A stretch of 50,046 nucleotides of DNA from an uncultured Flavobacteriales bacterium. Its GTDB lineage: Bacteria > Bacteroidota > Bacteroidia > Flavobacteriales_D > Crocinitomicaceae. Every line of letters starts with the position of its first letter. Position 1 is the stretch's first letter. The notes below the pieces were generated by a model. That model was not told the DNA's origin and made no database searches. It saw only the letters and a program-made list of their open reading frames with translations. The DNA lies in NCBI GenBank assembly GCA_905478665.1, contig CAJQJL010000110.1:1-50046 (forward strand), written 5' to 3'. Below, in pieces: positions 40,897 to 49,682 of this stretch. A program made the translations under genes and the position numbers.

Positions 40897-42240
40897 ATGT
40901 TTGAAAATTTAACGGATAAGTTTGAAAGAGCGTTTAAGGTTCTTAAAGGTCACGGACAGATTTCTGAGATCAACGTTGCGGAAACACTTAAAGAAGTGCG
41001 AAGAGCATTGCTTGATGCCGATGTCAACTTTAAGACAGCAAAGGAATTTACAACTACCGTTAAGGAAAAAGCAATTGGTGAGAATGTACTGACGTCAATT
41101 TCTCCTGGTCAATTAATGATTAAGATTTGTCACGAAGAGTTGGTGAATCTAATGGGAGGAAATGAGGTTGACATTGATATCAAAGGAAACCCAGGAATTA
41201 TTTTAATGTCTGGACTGCAAGGTTCGGGTAAAACGACATTTACAGGAAAACTTGGTAATTACCTTAAGACAAAGAAGGGAAAGAACCCTTTATTGGCTGC
41301 ATGTGACGTCTACCGTCCAGCGGCGATCGATCAGCTGCACGTTTTAGGGGAGCAATTAGGTATTGAGGTTTATTCAAATAGAGAAGAAAAGGATCCTGTA
41401 AAAATTGCTCAAGCGGCCGTTCAACATGCCAAGAGCAAAGGATTCAACGTTGTAATCATTGATACAGCTGGACGTTTGGCGGTCGATGAGAAAATGATGT
41501 CCGAAATCGCGGATGTAAAGGAAGCGATTAAGCCAACAGAAACTTTGTTTGTTGTTGATGCAATGACAGGACAAGATGCTGTGAATACTGCACGTTCTTT
41601 TGATGAACGCATTAATTTTGATGGTGTCGTCCTAACCAAATTGGACGGTGATACACGTGGTGGAGCTGCTTTATCGATTAAATCTGTCGTTAACAAGCCT
41701 ATCAAGTTTGTTGGTACAGGTGAGAAGATGGACGCTCTAGACGTTTTCTACCCATCACGTATGGCGGACAGAATCCTTGGAAAGGGAGATATCGTTTCGC
41801 TTGTAGAAAAAGCACAAGAACAATTTGACGAAGAAGAAGCACGTAAGCTTCAAAAGCGTATAAAGAAGAATCAATTTGATTTCAATGATTTTCTTGGACA
41901 GCTTCATCAGGTTAAAAAGATGGGGAATGTAAAAGATTTGATGGGAATGCTTCCAGGAATGGGGAAAGCAATGAAGGATGTGGAAATTGAAGATGATGCG
42001 TTCAAACACATTGAGGCAATCATTTATTCAATGACTCCAAAAGAACGTGAGAATCCTGATACCATCAATATGGCGCGCAAAAATAGAATTGCAAAAGGAA
42101 GTGGAACGAATCTTCAGGAAGTGAACAAGTTGATGAAACAATTCAATGACACAAAGAAGATGATGAAGATGATGAGCAACCCAAAGAACATGCAACAAAT
42201 GATGAAGCAGTTCAAAGGAATGGGTGGTCCAGGAATGTAA
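40897..42240 (+). CDS. ffh: Signal recognition particle protein Ffh
   Basis: GTPase that binds 4.5S RNA and signal peptides and delivers ribosomes to FtsY at the membrane. The 447 residues show the N domain (FENLTDKFERAFKVLKGHGQISE), the G domain with G1 GLQGSGKTT (about 106-114), DVYRPAAIDQL, DTAGR, TKLDGD and the GG-ALS region, and a methionine-rich M domain ending MMKMMSNPKNMQQMMKQF. It is convergent with the gene at 42250 (9 bases apart). No 4.5S RNA gene was seen nearby. Confidence 0.97.
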   Translation: MFENLTDKFERAFKVLKGHGQISEINVAETLKEVRRALLDADVNFKTAKEFTTTVKEKAIGENVLTSISPGQLMIKICHEELVNLMGGNEVDIDIKGNPGIILMSGLQGSGKTTFTGKLGNYLKTKKGKNPLLAACDVYRPAAIDQLHVLGEQLGIEVYSNREEKDPVKIAQAAVQHAKSKGFNVVIIDTAGRLAVDEKMMSEIADVKEAIKPTETLFVVDAMTGQDAVNTARSFDERINFDGVVLTKLDGDTRGGAALSIKSVVNKPIKFVGTGEKMDALDVFYPSRMADRILGKGDIVSLVEKAQEQFDEEEARKLQKRIKKNQFDFNDFLGQLHQVKKMGNVKDLMGMLPGMGKAMKDVEIEDDAFKHIEAIIYSMTPKERENPDTINMARKNRIAKGSGTNLQEVNKLMKQFNDTKKMMKMMSNPKNMQQMMKQFKGMGGPGM

Positions 42241-42249
42241 TTACTGTCT

Positions 42250-42585
42250 TTAGTCGATTAGTCGCTTCAAAGCACGAAAGAAATTGGATTCCAACAAGTC
42301 GATTTGTCCATCTGACAAAAACAGTTTTTGGATATCCTCCACAAGAATGTGGATTTCCTCTTTTGAATAATTGAACTTATCCAGATTGAAAAGAATTTTC
42401 TGTAAACTTTGATAATCGTTGTCTTTGGCTAGTTCGCGATGTATCTTTTTGTATTGATCGTGCGATACAGTTTCCAAGATCATTTCAGTTTCTTCTTCAG
42501 CTTCAAAATAATTTGTATGAGCAGCATAAGAAAGTAAGTATGCTTTAAATTCTTGTCGTGTCCAATCTGTTTTTATTTCGCTCAT
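42250..42585 (-). CDS. Small helical protein, unknown
   Basis: A 111-residue protein, highly charged and almost entirely helical by residue pattern (TDWTRQEFKAYLLSYAAHTNYFEAEEETEMILETV, IHRELAKDNDYQSLQKIL, LLESNFFRALKRLID). The arrangement of acidic residues is reminiscent of TerB-like helical proteins, but I cannot confirm this. No signal peptide. It lies 85 bases after lpxH with a weak terminator between them, and converges on ffh. Confidence 0.72.
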   Translation of the reverse strand: MSEIKTDWTRQEFKAYLLSYAAHTNYFEAEEETEMILETVSHDQYKKIHRELAKDNDYQSLQKILFNLDKFNYSKEEIHILVEDIQKLFLSDGQIDLLESNFFRALKRLID

Positions 42586-42637
42586 GATGATGTCCAGTTA
42601 AGTTATACGCGACCAATATAAAAGAGTTTGACGGATT

Positions 42638-42655
42638 AAAAAATGACTTAGGTCA
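42638..42655 (-). terminator. Weak terminator after lpxH
   Basis: On the reverse strand TGAC-CTAA-GTCA forms a four-pair stem followed by six T, 15 bases after the lpxH stop at 42671. The stem is short, so it may be a partial terminator only. Confidence 0.35.
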
Positions 42656-42670
42656 AAAAACAATCGAAGA

Positions 42671-43423
42671 TTATTTCCATTCTTTAAGTTCTACCGAGTC
42701 CGAACTAATTTCAAGATAAGTGCAGTAGTTAATCCATTCTCCAAGATTATAGTAGATGGAGCTTTCGGAAAGTTCAAATTCAAGTGGTAAATGTCGGTGA
42801 CCGAATACGAAATAATCGTGGTGCTTTTTCGTAAGTTCATTTTTGCAAAACTGGATCAACCATTCCCGATCTTCACCAAGAAATTTTTCGTCCTCACCTT
42901 TTGATTTTGCACGACTTGTTTTTGAGGACTTATCGGCAAGCCAGATCCCAAAATTGGGGTGGAGACGTGCAAAACACCATTGGCAAAACTTATTGGCAAA
43001 TACTTTCTTTAGAAATTTATATCCTTTATCTCCAGGGCCTAAACCGTCTCCATGTCCAATAAAATAACTCTTGCCAAAGAATTCTCGTTCTATCGGTTCT
43101 CTATATAATGTAACGCCTGTTTCTTTTGGGAGGTAATCAAAAATCCACATATCATGGTTCCCAGTAAATACATAAACTGGAATTCCTTTGTCCGTTAAAT
43201 CAGCTAGTTTACCCAGTAAACGAACGAATCCACGGGGAACCGCCCTTTTGTATTCAAACCAGAAGTCGAAAATATCTCCTACCAGAAAAATTTCACTCGC
43301 AGAATCTTCAATATGCTCGAGCCAAGAGACAATTTTCTTTTCACGAACTAAACTGGATTCGTAATCAGGAGCACCCAAGTGAAAGTCAGATGCTAAGTAA
43401 ATTTTCTTGTCTCCTTCCGCCAT
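42671..43423 (-). CDS. lpxH: UDP-2,3-diacylglucosamine diphosphatase
   Basis: Peripheral membrane hydrolase making lipid X from UDP-2,3-diacylglucosamine, the fourth step of lipid A synthesis. The 250-residue calcineurin-like fold shows metal ligands in order: SDFHLG (residues 12-17), GDIFDFW, GNHDMW, GHGDGLGPGD, GHRHLP. It lies one base after a TlpA-like gene and ends the long leftward operon which also carries lpxK, the sixth step of the same pathway. Confidence 0.93.
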   Translation of the reverse strand: MAEGDKKIYLASDFHLGAPDYESSLVREKKIVSWLEHIEDSASEIFLVGDIFDFWFEYKRAVPRGFVRLLGKLADLTDKGIPVYVFTGNHDMWIFDYLPKETGVTLYREPIEREFFGKSYFIGHGDGLGPGDKGYKFLKKVFANKFCQWCFARLHPNFGIWLADKSSKTSRAKSKGEDEKFLGEDREWLIQFCKNELTKKHHDYFVFGHRHLPLEFELSESSIYYNLGEWINYCTYLEISSDSVELKEWK

Positions 43424-43424
43424 T

Positions 43425-44528
43425 TTATGAGCCCAATAAACGAGCTAATTCGTTAGCCAGATCTTCGCCGCGTAATTTTGTTCGAATAATCTTTCCTTCT
43501 TGGTCAATAAGAACGGTGAAGGGGATTCCTGAAACGCCATAGAGCTTTGCAGCTTTGCTCGACCAGAACTTAAGGTCGCTCACATGGTAAGGCCATGATA
43601 AGTTATCCTTTTCGATCGCATCAAGCCAACGTTGTCTGTCTTTGTCAAGTGAAACACTCATCACGGTAAACCCTTTGTCTTTGTATTTCTCATAGAGCCT
43701 TACAACATTCGGATTTTCTCTTCTACATGGTCCACACCAAGATGCCCAGAAATCTAAAAGAACAACCTTTCCGCGTAAATCAGAAAGCTTCATCGTCTTT
43801 CCATCTGCAAGCGCTTCTTCAAAATCGGGAGCTTCTTTTCCAGGGGCAAATCTGTCATTGGCTTGAATTTGTGCTTTTGCACCTAAATAATTCTTATTGA
43901 GCTGCTGGATCGCAGGAGAATCACCAAAAACCGTTACAAGCTGCTTAACAACGGCTTCATAAGTGGGGAAGTCGTTCTGTCCATCAATTGCATTAACAGC
44001 AGCATAAAGCGCTGGAGAATTTGGGTTTCGAGCTATGAAGGATTTAGTTGCTGATTGAAATTGTTGGAATGCTGCTGCCATTTCCCGTCTAACTTCTTCT
44101 TGCTTTGAAGGATCAGCCTTTACGATTGCCGTTGCTGAATCACTTTTCGATTGCCATCTATTCAAGACTTGTACGAATTTGAACATATTTGACGACTCTT
44201 CGCTATTGACGATGTTGACAAATTGAGACAATTTACTTCCATCACCGTAAACTTTGATATCGGACTTGTCACGAATAATCAAGTTTACATCATAATCACC
44301 AATTCGTAAAACGTAGTAATCTTGACTAGGAACCGTTCCAGAGATTTCAAAATTTCCGTTTTTGTCAATCTTTCCACCAAAGCTATTCTTATAGTGTGTA
44401 CCGAAAAATTGTGACAAATACACCGAATCGGTCTTTGCATTAAATATATTTCCTGAAATCTTTGCAGTTATTTGTCCCCATGAACAAATGGAAACAGAAA
44501 CAAACAATAGGAGTAGTGCTTTCTTCAT
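43425..44528 (-). CDS. TlpA-family thiol-disulfide oxidoreductase with DUF4369 N-domain
   Basis: A 367-residue periplasmic protein: signal peptide MKKALLLLFVSVSICSWGQ, a DUF4369-type beta domain (about 20-100, ISGNIFNAKTDSVYLSQF), a helical linker, and a thioredoxin-like domain from about residue 230 with the active site WASWCGPC (Cys265, Cys268) and the cis-Pro loop YGVSGIPFTVLID. Members reduce disulfides in the periplasm, for example in cytochrome c maturation. Its paralog with the same layout is 6 bases upstream. Confidence 0.92.
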   Translation of the reverse strand: MKKALLLLFVSVSICSWGQITAKISGNIFNAKTDSVYLSQFFGTHYKNSFGGKIDKNGNFEISGTVPSQDYYVLRIGDYDVNLIIRDKSDIKVYGDGSKLSQFVNIVNSEESSNMFKFVQVLNRWQSKSDSATAIVKADPSKQEEVRREMAAAFQQFQSATKSFIARNPNSPALYAAVNAIDGQNDFPTYEAVVKQLVTVFGDSPAIQQLNKNYLGAKAQIQANDRFAPGKEAPDFEEALADGKTMKLSDLRGKVVLLDFWASWCGPCRRENPNVVRLYEKYKDKGFTVMSVSLDKDRQRWLDAIEKDNLSWPYHVSDLKFWSSKAAKLYGVSGIPFTVLIDQEGKIIRTKLRGEDLANELARLLGS

Positions 44529-44534
44529 AATAAG

Positions 44535-45713
44535 TTAATTTTCGAAAATCTCTTTCAATTTTTGTTCCAAAGCTGGACCTCTTAGACCTGTACCAATAAT
44601 GTTACCTTCTTTGTTTACAAGAACAGTGTATGGAATTCCATTAAAACCATACAGTTGAGGCATGGGCGATTTCCATTGAAGAAGATCGCTTACATGATTT
44701 GGCCATACCATGCCATCCTGCGCAATTGCTTCCTTCCATTTTGCTTTGTTATCATCCAGTGAAACGGAATAGACTGTGAATCCTTGGTCTTTATATTTAT
44801 TGTACATCCGCACAACATTAGGACTTTCTCTTCTGCAGGGAGCGCACCAAGAAGCCCAAAAATCTATCAGAACATATTTCCCTCTTAAAGAGGAGAGGCG
44901 TATTTCTTTCCCCTCAGAATTGTTCAATGCAATTTCTGGAGCTGTTCTAACCCCCGAATTATTCGCAGTGTGCTGATCGTACGCAATTTCTATTTGATAC
45001 ACTTGATTTGACAAGGTCGCACTGATTGGCGAGTCTGGGTATTTCACGACATATGCATCGGCAACACTTTTTAACACATCCAACGATTTTGGATCCCAAT
45101 TTTGAAAATCCATGGAAGGAACTGCATAGGTGGAAAGCACTATGTTGAATGGATTTGAAGGATCTGCTTTCATGTTTGAAAGAGCAAATTCATCAATCAT
45201 TGCTTTTTGTTCAAGGTATCTTCTCATGAGCTCTTCATCATCGATTGTTCCCTTAAGCTTTTCTAACTCTGCCTGAGCTTCTCTAAATTCGGTTACCTTC
45301 TCAATGTAATTAGACATGATCTTTGCCCAATTCGTTCCAGTCGCCTTTGGTTTGCTGGCATAGGTTTCCGAAGTTGCTGTAATCGTAAGATTATCATTAG
45401 GACTTAGGGTAAGCAATAGTATTTTGTCAGTAGTTTCACCCATTCTTAATTGATACATTCCCAGACCAGGAACATTTCCTTTCATCTTGAAATGTCCAGA
45501 AGCATCTGCAGTTGCCTGTGAGACAGCAATTGTGCCTTGTTGACTTTGTGCCTCCAAATAGAACACAGTGTTCGCTGCACCAGCAATAGCTCCACTTATT
45601 GTAAAGTTATCTACCAACTCTTCATCTTCGCTTACTATGTCTACAGTATCCGAATCAGAACAAGATGCGAAAGTCAGCGCTAAAGTGAACGCTATGAAAA
45701 TATATTTCATCAT
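44535..45713 (-). CDS. TlpA-family thiol-disulfide oxidoreductase lipoprotein
   Basis: A 392-residue lipoprotein (FASC lipobox, Cys18), followed by the same DUF4369-type domain and a C-terminal thioredoxin-like domain with WASWCAPC (Cys290, Cys293) and FNGIPYTVLVN. It is a paralog of the next gene; the redox domains match closely (RRESPNVVRMYNKYKDQGFTVYSVSLD versus RRENPNVVRLYEKYKDKGFTVMSVSLD). The lipid anchor here and free signal peptide in the other suggest one membrane-bound and one soluble or secreted version. It overlaps the gatB stop by four bases. Confidence 0.92.
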   Translation of the reverse strand: MMKYIFIAFTLALTFASCSDSDTVDIVSEDEELVDNFTISGAIAGAANTVFYLEAQSQQGTIAVSQATADASGHFKMKGNVPGLGMYQLRMGETTDKILLLTLSPNDNLTITATSETYASKPKATGTNWAKIMSNYIEKVTEFREAQAELEKLKGTIDDEELMRRYLEQKAMIDEFALSNMKADPSNPFNIVLSTYAVPSMDFQNWDPKSLDVLKSVADAYVVKYPDSPISATLSNQVYQIEIAYDQHTANNSGVRTAPEIALNNSEGKEIRLSSLRGKYVLIDFWASWCAPCRRESPNVVRMYNKYKDQGFTVYSVSLDDNKAKWKEAIAQDGMVWPNHVSDLLQWKSPMPQLYGFNGIPYTVLVNKEGNIIGTGLRGPALEQKLKEIFEN

Positions 45714-47170
45714 AATTTATCAAGCGTTTGTCTCATAAGTTGATTCGCCGCTTTAGGGTCAGCTTTTCCTTTTGATGCTTTCATCAATTGTCCCATAAAG
45801 AAACCTACGAGTTGTTTTTCGCCATCCTTATAACGACCGACTTCATCGGGGTGTTGCCTAATAACATCCTCAATATATGTTAAAATTGAATCCTCATCTG
45901 ACTCCTGAATGAGATTCATAGATTCTGCCAACTCGAGAGGAGTTGAAGAAGAATTCTTTAGTAATTCAGGGAAGATTTTCTGTGATGCCACTGTAGAGGA
46001 TACTTTACCTGATTCAATAATTGCAATCAAGTCAGCAATTGTAGCTGGTTTAATTGGGAAACTTTCGATTTCCAGTCCATTTTGGTTTAGGTAAGATTTG
46101 ACATCTCCCATTACCCAGTTGGCTGCTGCTTTGTAGTTCTTCGTATGTTTTATTACTTCTTCGTAATACAGCGCAATATCTTTAGTGTCGGTTAAGTTGA
46201 ACGCGTCGTATTCAGAGAGCTTCAATTCATTTGTATACTTGAGGTACAATTCTCTAGGAAGCGGAGGCATCTTTTTTCGAACCGCTTCAATTTGCTCCTG
46301 CTTAATTCTGATTGGCAATAAGTCTGGCTCAGGAAAATAACGGTAGTCCATTGCAGCCTCCTTCGTTCGCATTGAAATCGTAATTCCCTTTAAAGCGTCA
46401 AAAGATCTAGTTTCCTGAGTCAGCGGTTCACCATTCTCAATTGCTTCAATTTGCCGAGTGATTTCAAATTCAATTGCCTTTTGAACGTTTCGTATAGAGT
46501 TCATGTTTTTGACCTCCACTTTAGTTCCGAACTCTTTGGCATCTTTCAACATAACGGAAACATTCGCATCACAACGAAGTGAACTTTCCTCCATGTTACC
46601 ATCACAAATGTCTAGGTAACGAACGAGTTTTCGTACCTCAGTTACATAGTTGTACGCTTCTTCTGATGAACGAATGTCTGGTTCGGACACAATTTCCAAT
46701 AAGGGAACACCAGCTCTGTTCAAATCAACTAATGTATCATACACGTCTACATCGTGGATGCTTTTACCAGCATCTTCCTCCATGTGGATTCGCGTGATTT
46801 TTATTTCTTTGTCGTTACCGTCGGCATCCTTAATGAAAACACTCCCGTTCTGACAGATAGGTGTTTTGTCTTGCGTTATTTGATAGCCTTTTGGTAAATC
46901 TGGATAGAAATAATTTTTACGATCGAAATTTTGTTGCTCAGCGATATCACTTCCACATGCGAGACCAAGTTTTATGGCATATTCGACAGTTTTCTTGTTC
47001 ATTTTTGGCAAAGTGCCAGGATGCCCTAGCGTTACAACACTAACATTCGTATTCGGTGTTGCTCCAAATTCATTGATATCCGAAGAATATGCTTTCGTTT
47101 TTGTCAACATTTGAGCATGTACCTCTAGTCCAATGACTGCTTGATATTTTGATCTTATTTCGGGTGTCAT
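45710..47170 (-). CDS. gatB: Asp-tRNA(Asn)/Glu-tRNA(Gln) amidotransferase subunit B
   Basis: Subunit of the GatCAB complex which amidates Glu-tRNA(Gln) (or Asp-tRNA(Asn)). The 486-residue length is normal. Seen: GLEVHAQMLTKTKAYS, GHPGTLPKMNKKTVEYAIKLG, the kinase-centre signature FDRKNYFYPDLPKGYQITQ, MEEDAGKSIHD, RAGVPLLEIVSEPDIRS, and the helical C-terminal tail domain (GYQ/YqeY type) QLMRQTLDKL. gatA and gatC are not beside it. It lies three bases after the purine nucleoside phosphorylase gene. Confidence 0.97.
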   Translation of the reverse strand: MTPEIRSKYQAVIGLEVHAQMLTKTKAYSSDINEFGATPNTNVSVVTLGHPGTLPKMNKKTVEYAIKLGLACGSDIAEQQNFDRKNYFYPDLPKGYQITQDKTPICQNGSVFIKDADGNDKEIKITRIHMEEDAGKSIHDVDVYDTLVDLNRAGVPLLEIVSEPDIRSSEEAYNYVTEVRKLVRYLDICDGNMEESSLRCDANVSVMLKDAKEFGTKVEVKNMNSIRNVQKAIEFEITRQIEAIENGEPLTQETRSFDALKGITISMRTKEAAMDYRYFPEPDLLPIRIKQEQIEAVRKKMPPLPRELYLKYTNELKLSEYDAFNLTDTKDIALYYEEVIKHTKNYKAAANWVMGDVKSYLNQNGLEIESFPIKPATIADLIAIIESGKVSSTVASQKIFPELLKNSSSTPLELAESMNLIQESDEDSILTYIEDVIRQHPDEVGRYKDGEKQLVGFFMGQLMKASKGKADPKAANQLMRQTLDKL

Positions 47171-47173
47171 ATA

Positions 47174-47992
47174 TTACACACGTGCTATTAGTTCTTTCAT
47201 AATAATTGTCATTTTCGGCTCCTGCTTATTCGCGACAGCAATTACGTCCTCAACACTGATTTCCTGAATTTTACCAGGAACTCCAAGGTCTGTTATAATC
47301 GAAATTGCAAAACAAGGTATACTCATATGGCGCGCAACGATTACCTCTGGAACGGTTGACATACCTACCGTATCTGCACCGATAATTCTAACATAAGAGT
47401 ATTCAGCAGGAGTCTCAAGTGTAGGCCCTGTAAGACCAGCATACGTTCCTTGTGCAACGCGAATGTTGTTTTCCTTAGCGATAGTCTTCGCGAGTTCGAT
47501 CATCTTTCGATCGTAAGGTTGGGACATGTCAGGGAATCGCGGTCCGAGATCGTCATAGTTTTTTCCAATTAGTGGATGAGCAGGAAAAAGATCAATGTGA
47601 TCATCGAGAATCATAATCTCACCAATTTCGTAATCAGGGTTAACACCTCCAGATGCGTTGCTGACAAACAGGCGCTCAATTCCAAGAAATTTCATTACCC
47701 GAACTGGGAATGTCACTTCCTTCATCGTGTATCCTTCATAGAAATGAAAGCGTCCTTGCATGGCTACAACCTGCTTTCCGCCCAACTCACCGAAAATGAG
47801 TTTTCCTGAATGACTTTGTACGGTTGAGACCGGAAAGTTAGGGATATCTTCATATGGGATTTCATCAATGACATTGATTTCATCCACAAGTCCACCTAGT
47901 CCTGTTCCCAAAATAATCCCCACTGTAGGCTTTACCTTTGTCTGGGACTGAATGTATTCGTATGATTCTTTAAATGCTTTCAATATATCCAT
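47174..47992 (-). CDS. Purine-nucleoside phosphorylase
   Basis: Trimeric (mammalian-type) purine nucleoside phosphorylase of 272 residues, which splits (deoxy)guanosine and inosine to base and sugar 1-phosphate in the cytoplasm. Signatures: ILGTGLGGLVDEI, the phosphate/purine site HSGKLIFG, RFHFYEGYTM, VSNASGGVNPDY, YAGLTGPTLETPAEY, GADTVGMSTVPEVI. It overlaps the lpxK gene by 23 bases. Gene symbol (punA or deoD) is left open as usage differs. Confidence 0.95.
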   Translation of the reverse strand: MDILKAFKESYEYIQSQTKVKPTVGIILGTGLGGLVDEINVIDEIPYEDIPNFPVSTVQSHSGKLIFGELGGKQVVAMQGRFHFYEGYTMKEVTFPVRVMKFLGIERLFVSNASGGVNPDYEIGEIMILDDHIDLFPAHPLIGKNYDDLGPRFPDMSQPYDRKMIELAKTIAKENNIRVAQGTYAGLTGPTLETPAEYSYVRIIGADTVGMSTVPEVIVARHMSIPCFAISIITDLGVPGKIQEISVEDVIAVANKQEPKMTIIMKELIARV

Positions 47993-48998
47993 CTAAGAGC
48001 TGATTAAATTTTTGTTGTTCGTCAATTTTGGTTGTTATTGGTTGATAAAACCATCGCTCACTTAGGTCCATAACCTCTGCAAAATCCTTGATCCGCATAA
48101 AGTCTTTCTCCGTTGTAACAATGATCTTATCACGACTAGCAAAAGTATCAAATTTTTCATGAATTTGGGCTATATCTTTTTGACTATAGAGATGGTGATC
48201 TTTGAACCTCAAGTGTTCAACCGTATGTTCACGTTTCAAATGTTCAACAAGTGGAGTAGGGTTGCCTATGCCTGTGACTAACAGGATGTTTTTTGCCGTT
48301 GTTTTTATTTCGGAATTGAAGCCAACAAGACCATCATAAGTAATACGAGAGAAGAAAACATTATCCGAATGAAAGTTTAATTTCCTTTTGATCCGATTTT
48401 TCTCTTCTTCATCTATGGTAGGACACTTACTAACGATAATCGAATCTGCTCGTTTCTTTCCACGCTTCGATTCACGAAGATTTCCTGCGGGAAGAAGGTA
48501 ATCATCGGTAAACAGGTTAGCATAATCCGTTATCAGGATATTTATTCCAGCCTTTACTGCTCTGTGCTGAAATGCATCGTCTAAAATGATTATTTCGTTT
48601 TCAGGATATGTCTGTTGGATATACTCAACACCTTCTTTTCTTTTTTCTGCAACAATCACCTTGATTTTGTCTTTATGCCTGAGTTTATACATTAGCGGTT
48701 CATCGCCGACATCTTTGGCTTTTGAGTCAGTAAAAACTTCCTTCAAGCCACTTGTTGATCTTCCGTACCCTCTACTAAGAGTAGATACGTTATTGCTTTT
48801 TTTAAGGAAATGGCTAACGATAAGATCTACGTGCGGTGATTTCCCAGTGCCTCCTGTTGAAAGATTTCCGATACAGATCGATTTATTAGGTATTGAATAG
48901 GATTTTAAAATACCAACATCGTAAAGACCATTACGGAGGCTGATTATCAGCCCATAAATCCAGCTAAATGGAATTAAGATTAGTCTCAGTTTATTCAT
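47970..48998 (-). CDS. lpxK: Tetraacyldisaccharide 4'-kinase
   Basis: Phosphorylates the 4' position of the lipid A disaccharide; a membrane-bound kinase of 342 residues. The N terminus has a hydrophobic anchor (LRLILIPFSWIYGLIISLRNGLYD) and the Walker A GNLSTGGTGKSP; later TLSRGYGR, IIILDDAFQHRAVKAG (with the essential Asp) and ATEKDFMRIK-type TTEKDFMR. AGGAG lies 13 bases upstream of the ATG, one of the few Shine-Dalgarno-like sequences in the window. It overlaps the phosphorylase gene by 23 bases and follows DUF4956 by 24. Confidence 0.95.
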   Translation of the reverse strand: MNKLRLILIPFSWIYGLIISLRNGLYDVGILKSYSIPNKSICIGNLSTGGTGKSPHVDLIVSHFLKKSNNVSTLSRGYGRSTSGLKEVFTDSKAKDVGDEPLMYKLRHKDKIKVIVAEKRKEGVEYIQQTYPENEIIILDDAFQHRAVKAGINILITDYANLFTDDYLLPAGNLRESKRGKKRADSIIVSKCPTIDEEEKNRIKRKLNFHSDNVFFSRITYDGLVGFNSEIKTTAKNILLVTGIGNPTPLVEHLKREHTVEHLRFKDHHLYSQKDIAQIHEKFDTFASRDKIIVTTEKDFMRIKDFAEVMDLSERWFYQPITTKIDEQQKFNQLLDGYIESI

Positions 48999-49022
48999 CT
49001 GGGCATTCTCCTCTAGTGAGGG

Positions 49023-49682
49023 TTATTGTCCATTATAATCGGAAAAAGCCTGATCGTCAGCATAGTAGTAAATTCGAACCTGCGCTGTATCATCAAGGAA
49101 ATTAATTTTTCCAACTTCAAAACGGTTGATTGATAGTCCAGTACGCGTCTCTAGATCGGTCATCATTTCGTCGTAATTGTCGGGTTTAATTAAGTCGATT
49201 CGCTCATAAACGATGGTCTTACGTGTTTCATGCTTGATGAGCCACAGGTACTCCAAGCCATAGGTAAGTGCAACAACACTCACGTTGATAAGTGCCATTT
49301 CAGCAAGGCTAATTTTATTTGAAGCCAATGAATTTACAACGCTGATCCCAATAACCACAAAGAGATAGGTCATCTCTTTTATTTCTATTGGGTTAGTTCG
49401 ATATCGAATGATGCCGAAGATTGCAAACAGTCCAAGTCCCATTCCAGTATCGATGTCAAGCTTTTTTAGCCCGAAACAAAGTAGGAATGTTATCATACCA
49501 ATAAGGTAGTACGTGAAAAGATAATCCTTTCGCTTGGTAAGCGGGTAGTAGAGGTAGCGAATGATGATCGTTGTAAATACGAGATTGATCGTCATACGCA
49601 TTAGGAGCGTATAAAAGTCATCATCCATCCATGTAAGGTTCATCACTTCTTCAAATGATTTCAAAGGAATACTAAGCGGCAT
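49023..49682 (-). CDS. DUF4956 family membrane protein
   Basis: A 219-residue protein with four to five membrane helices followed by a soluble C-terminal domain of about 75 residues (ERIDLIKPDNYDEMMTDLETRTGLSINRFEVGKI). The signature LGLFAIFGIIRYRTNPIEIKEMTYLFVVIGISVVNSLA is that of DUF4956. Family members are usually encoded next to a VTC-domain polyphosphate polymerase-like protein, as here; function unknown. It overlaps that upstream gene by 11 bases. Confidence 0.9.
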   Translation of the reverse strand: MPLSIPLKSFEEVMNLTWMDDDFYTLLMRMTINLVFTTIIIRYLYYPLTKRKDYLFTYYLIGMITFLLCFGLKKLDIDTGMGLGLFAIFGIIRYRTNPIEIKEMTYLFVVIGISVVNSLASNKISLAEMALINVSVVALTYGLEYLWLIKHETRKTIVYERIDLIKPDNYDEMMTDLETRTGLSINRFEVGKINFLDDTAQVRIYYYADDQAFSDYNGQ

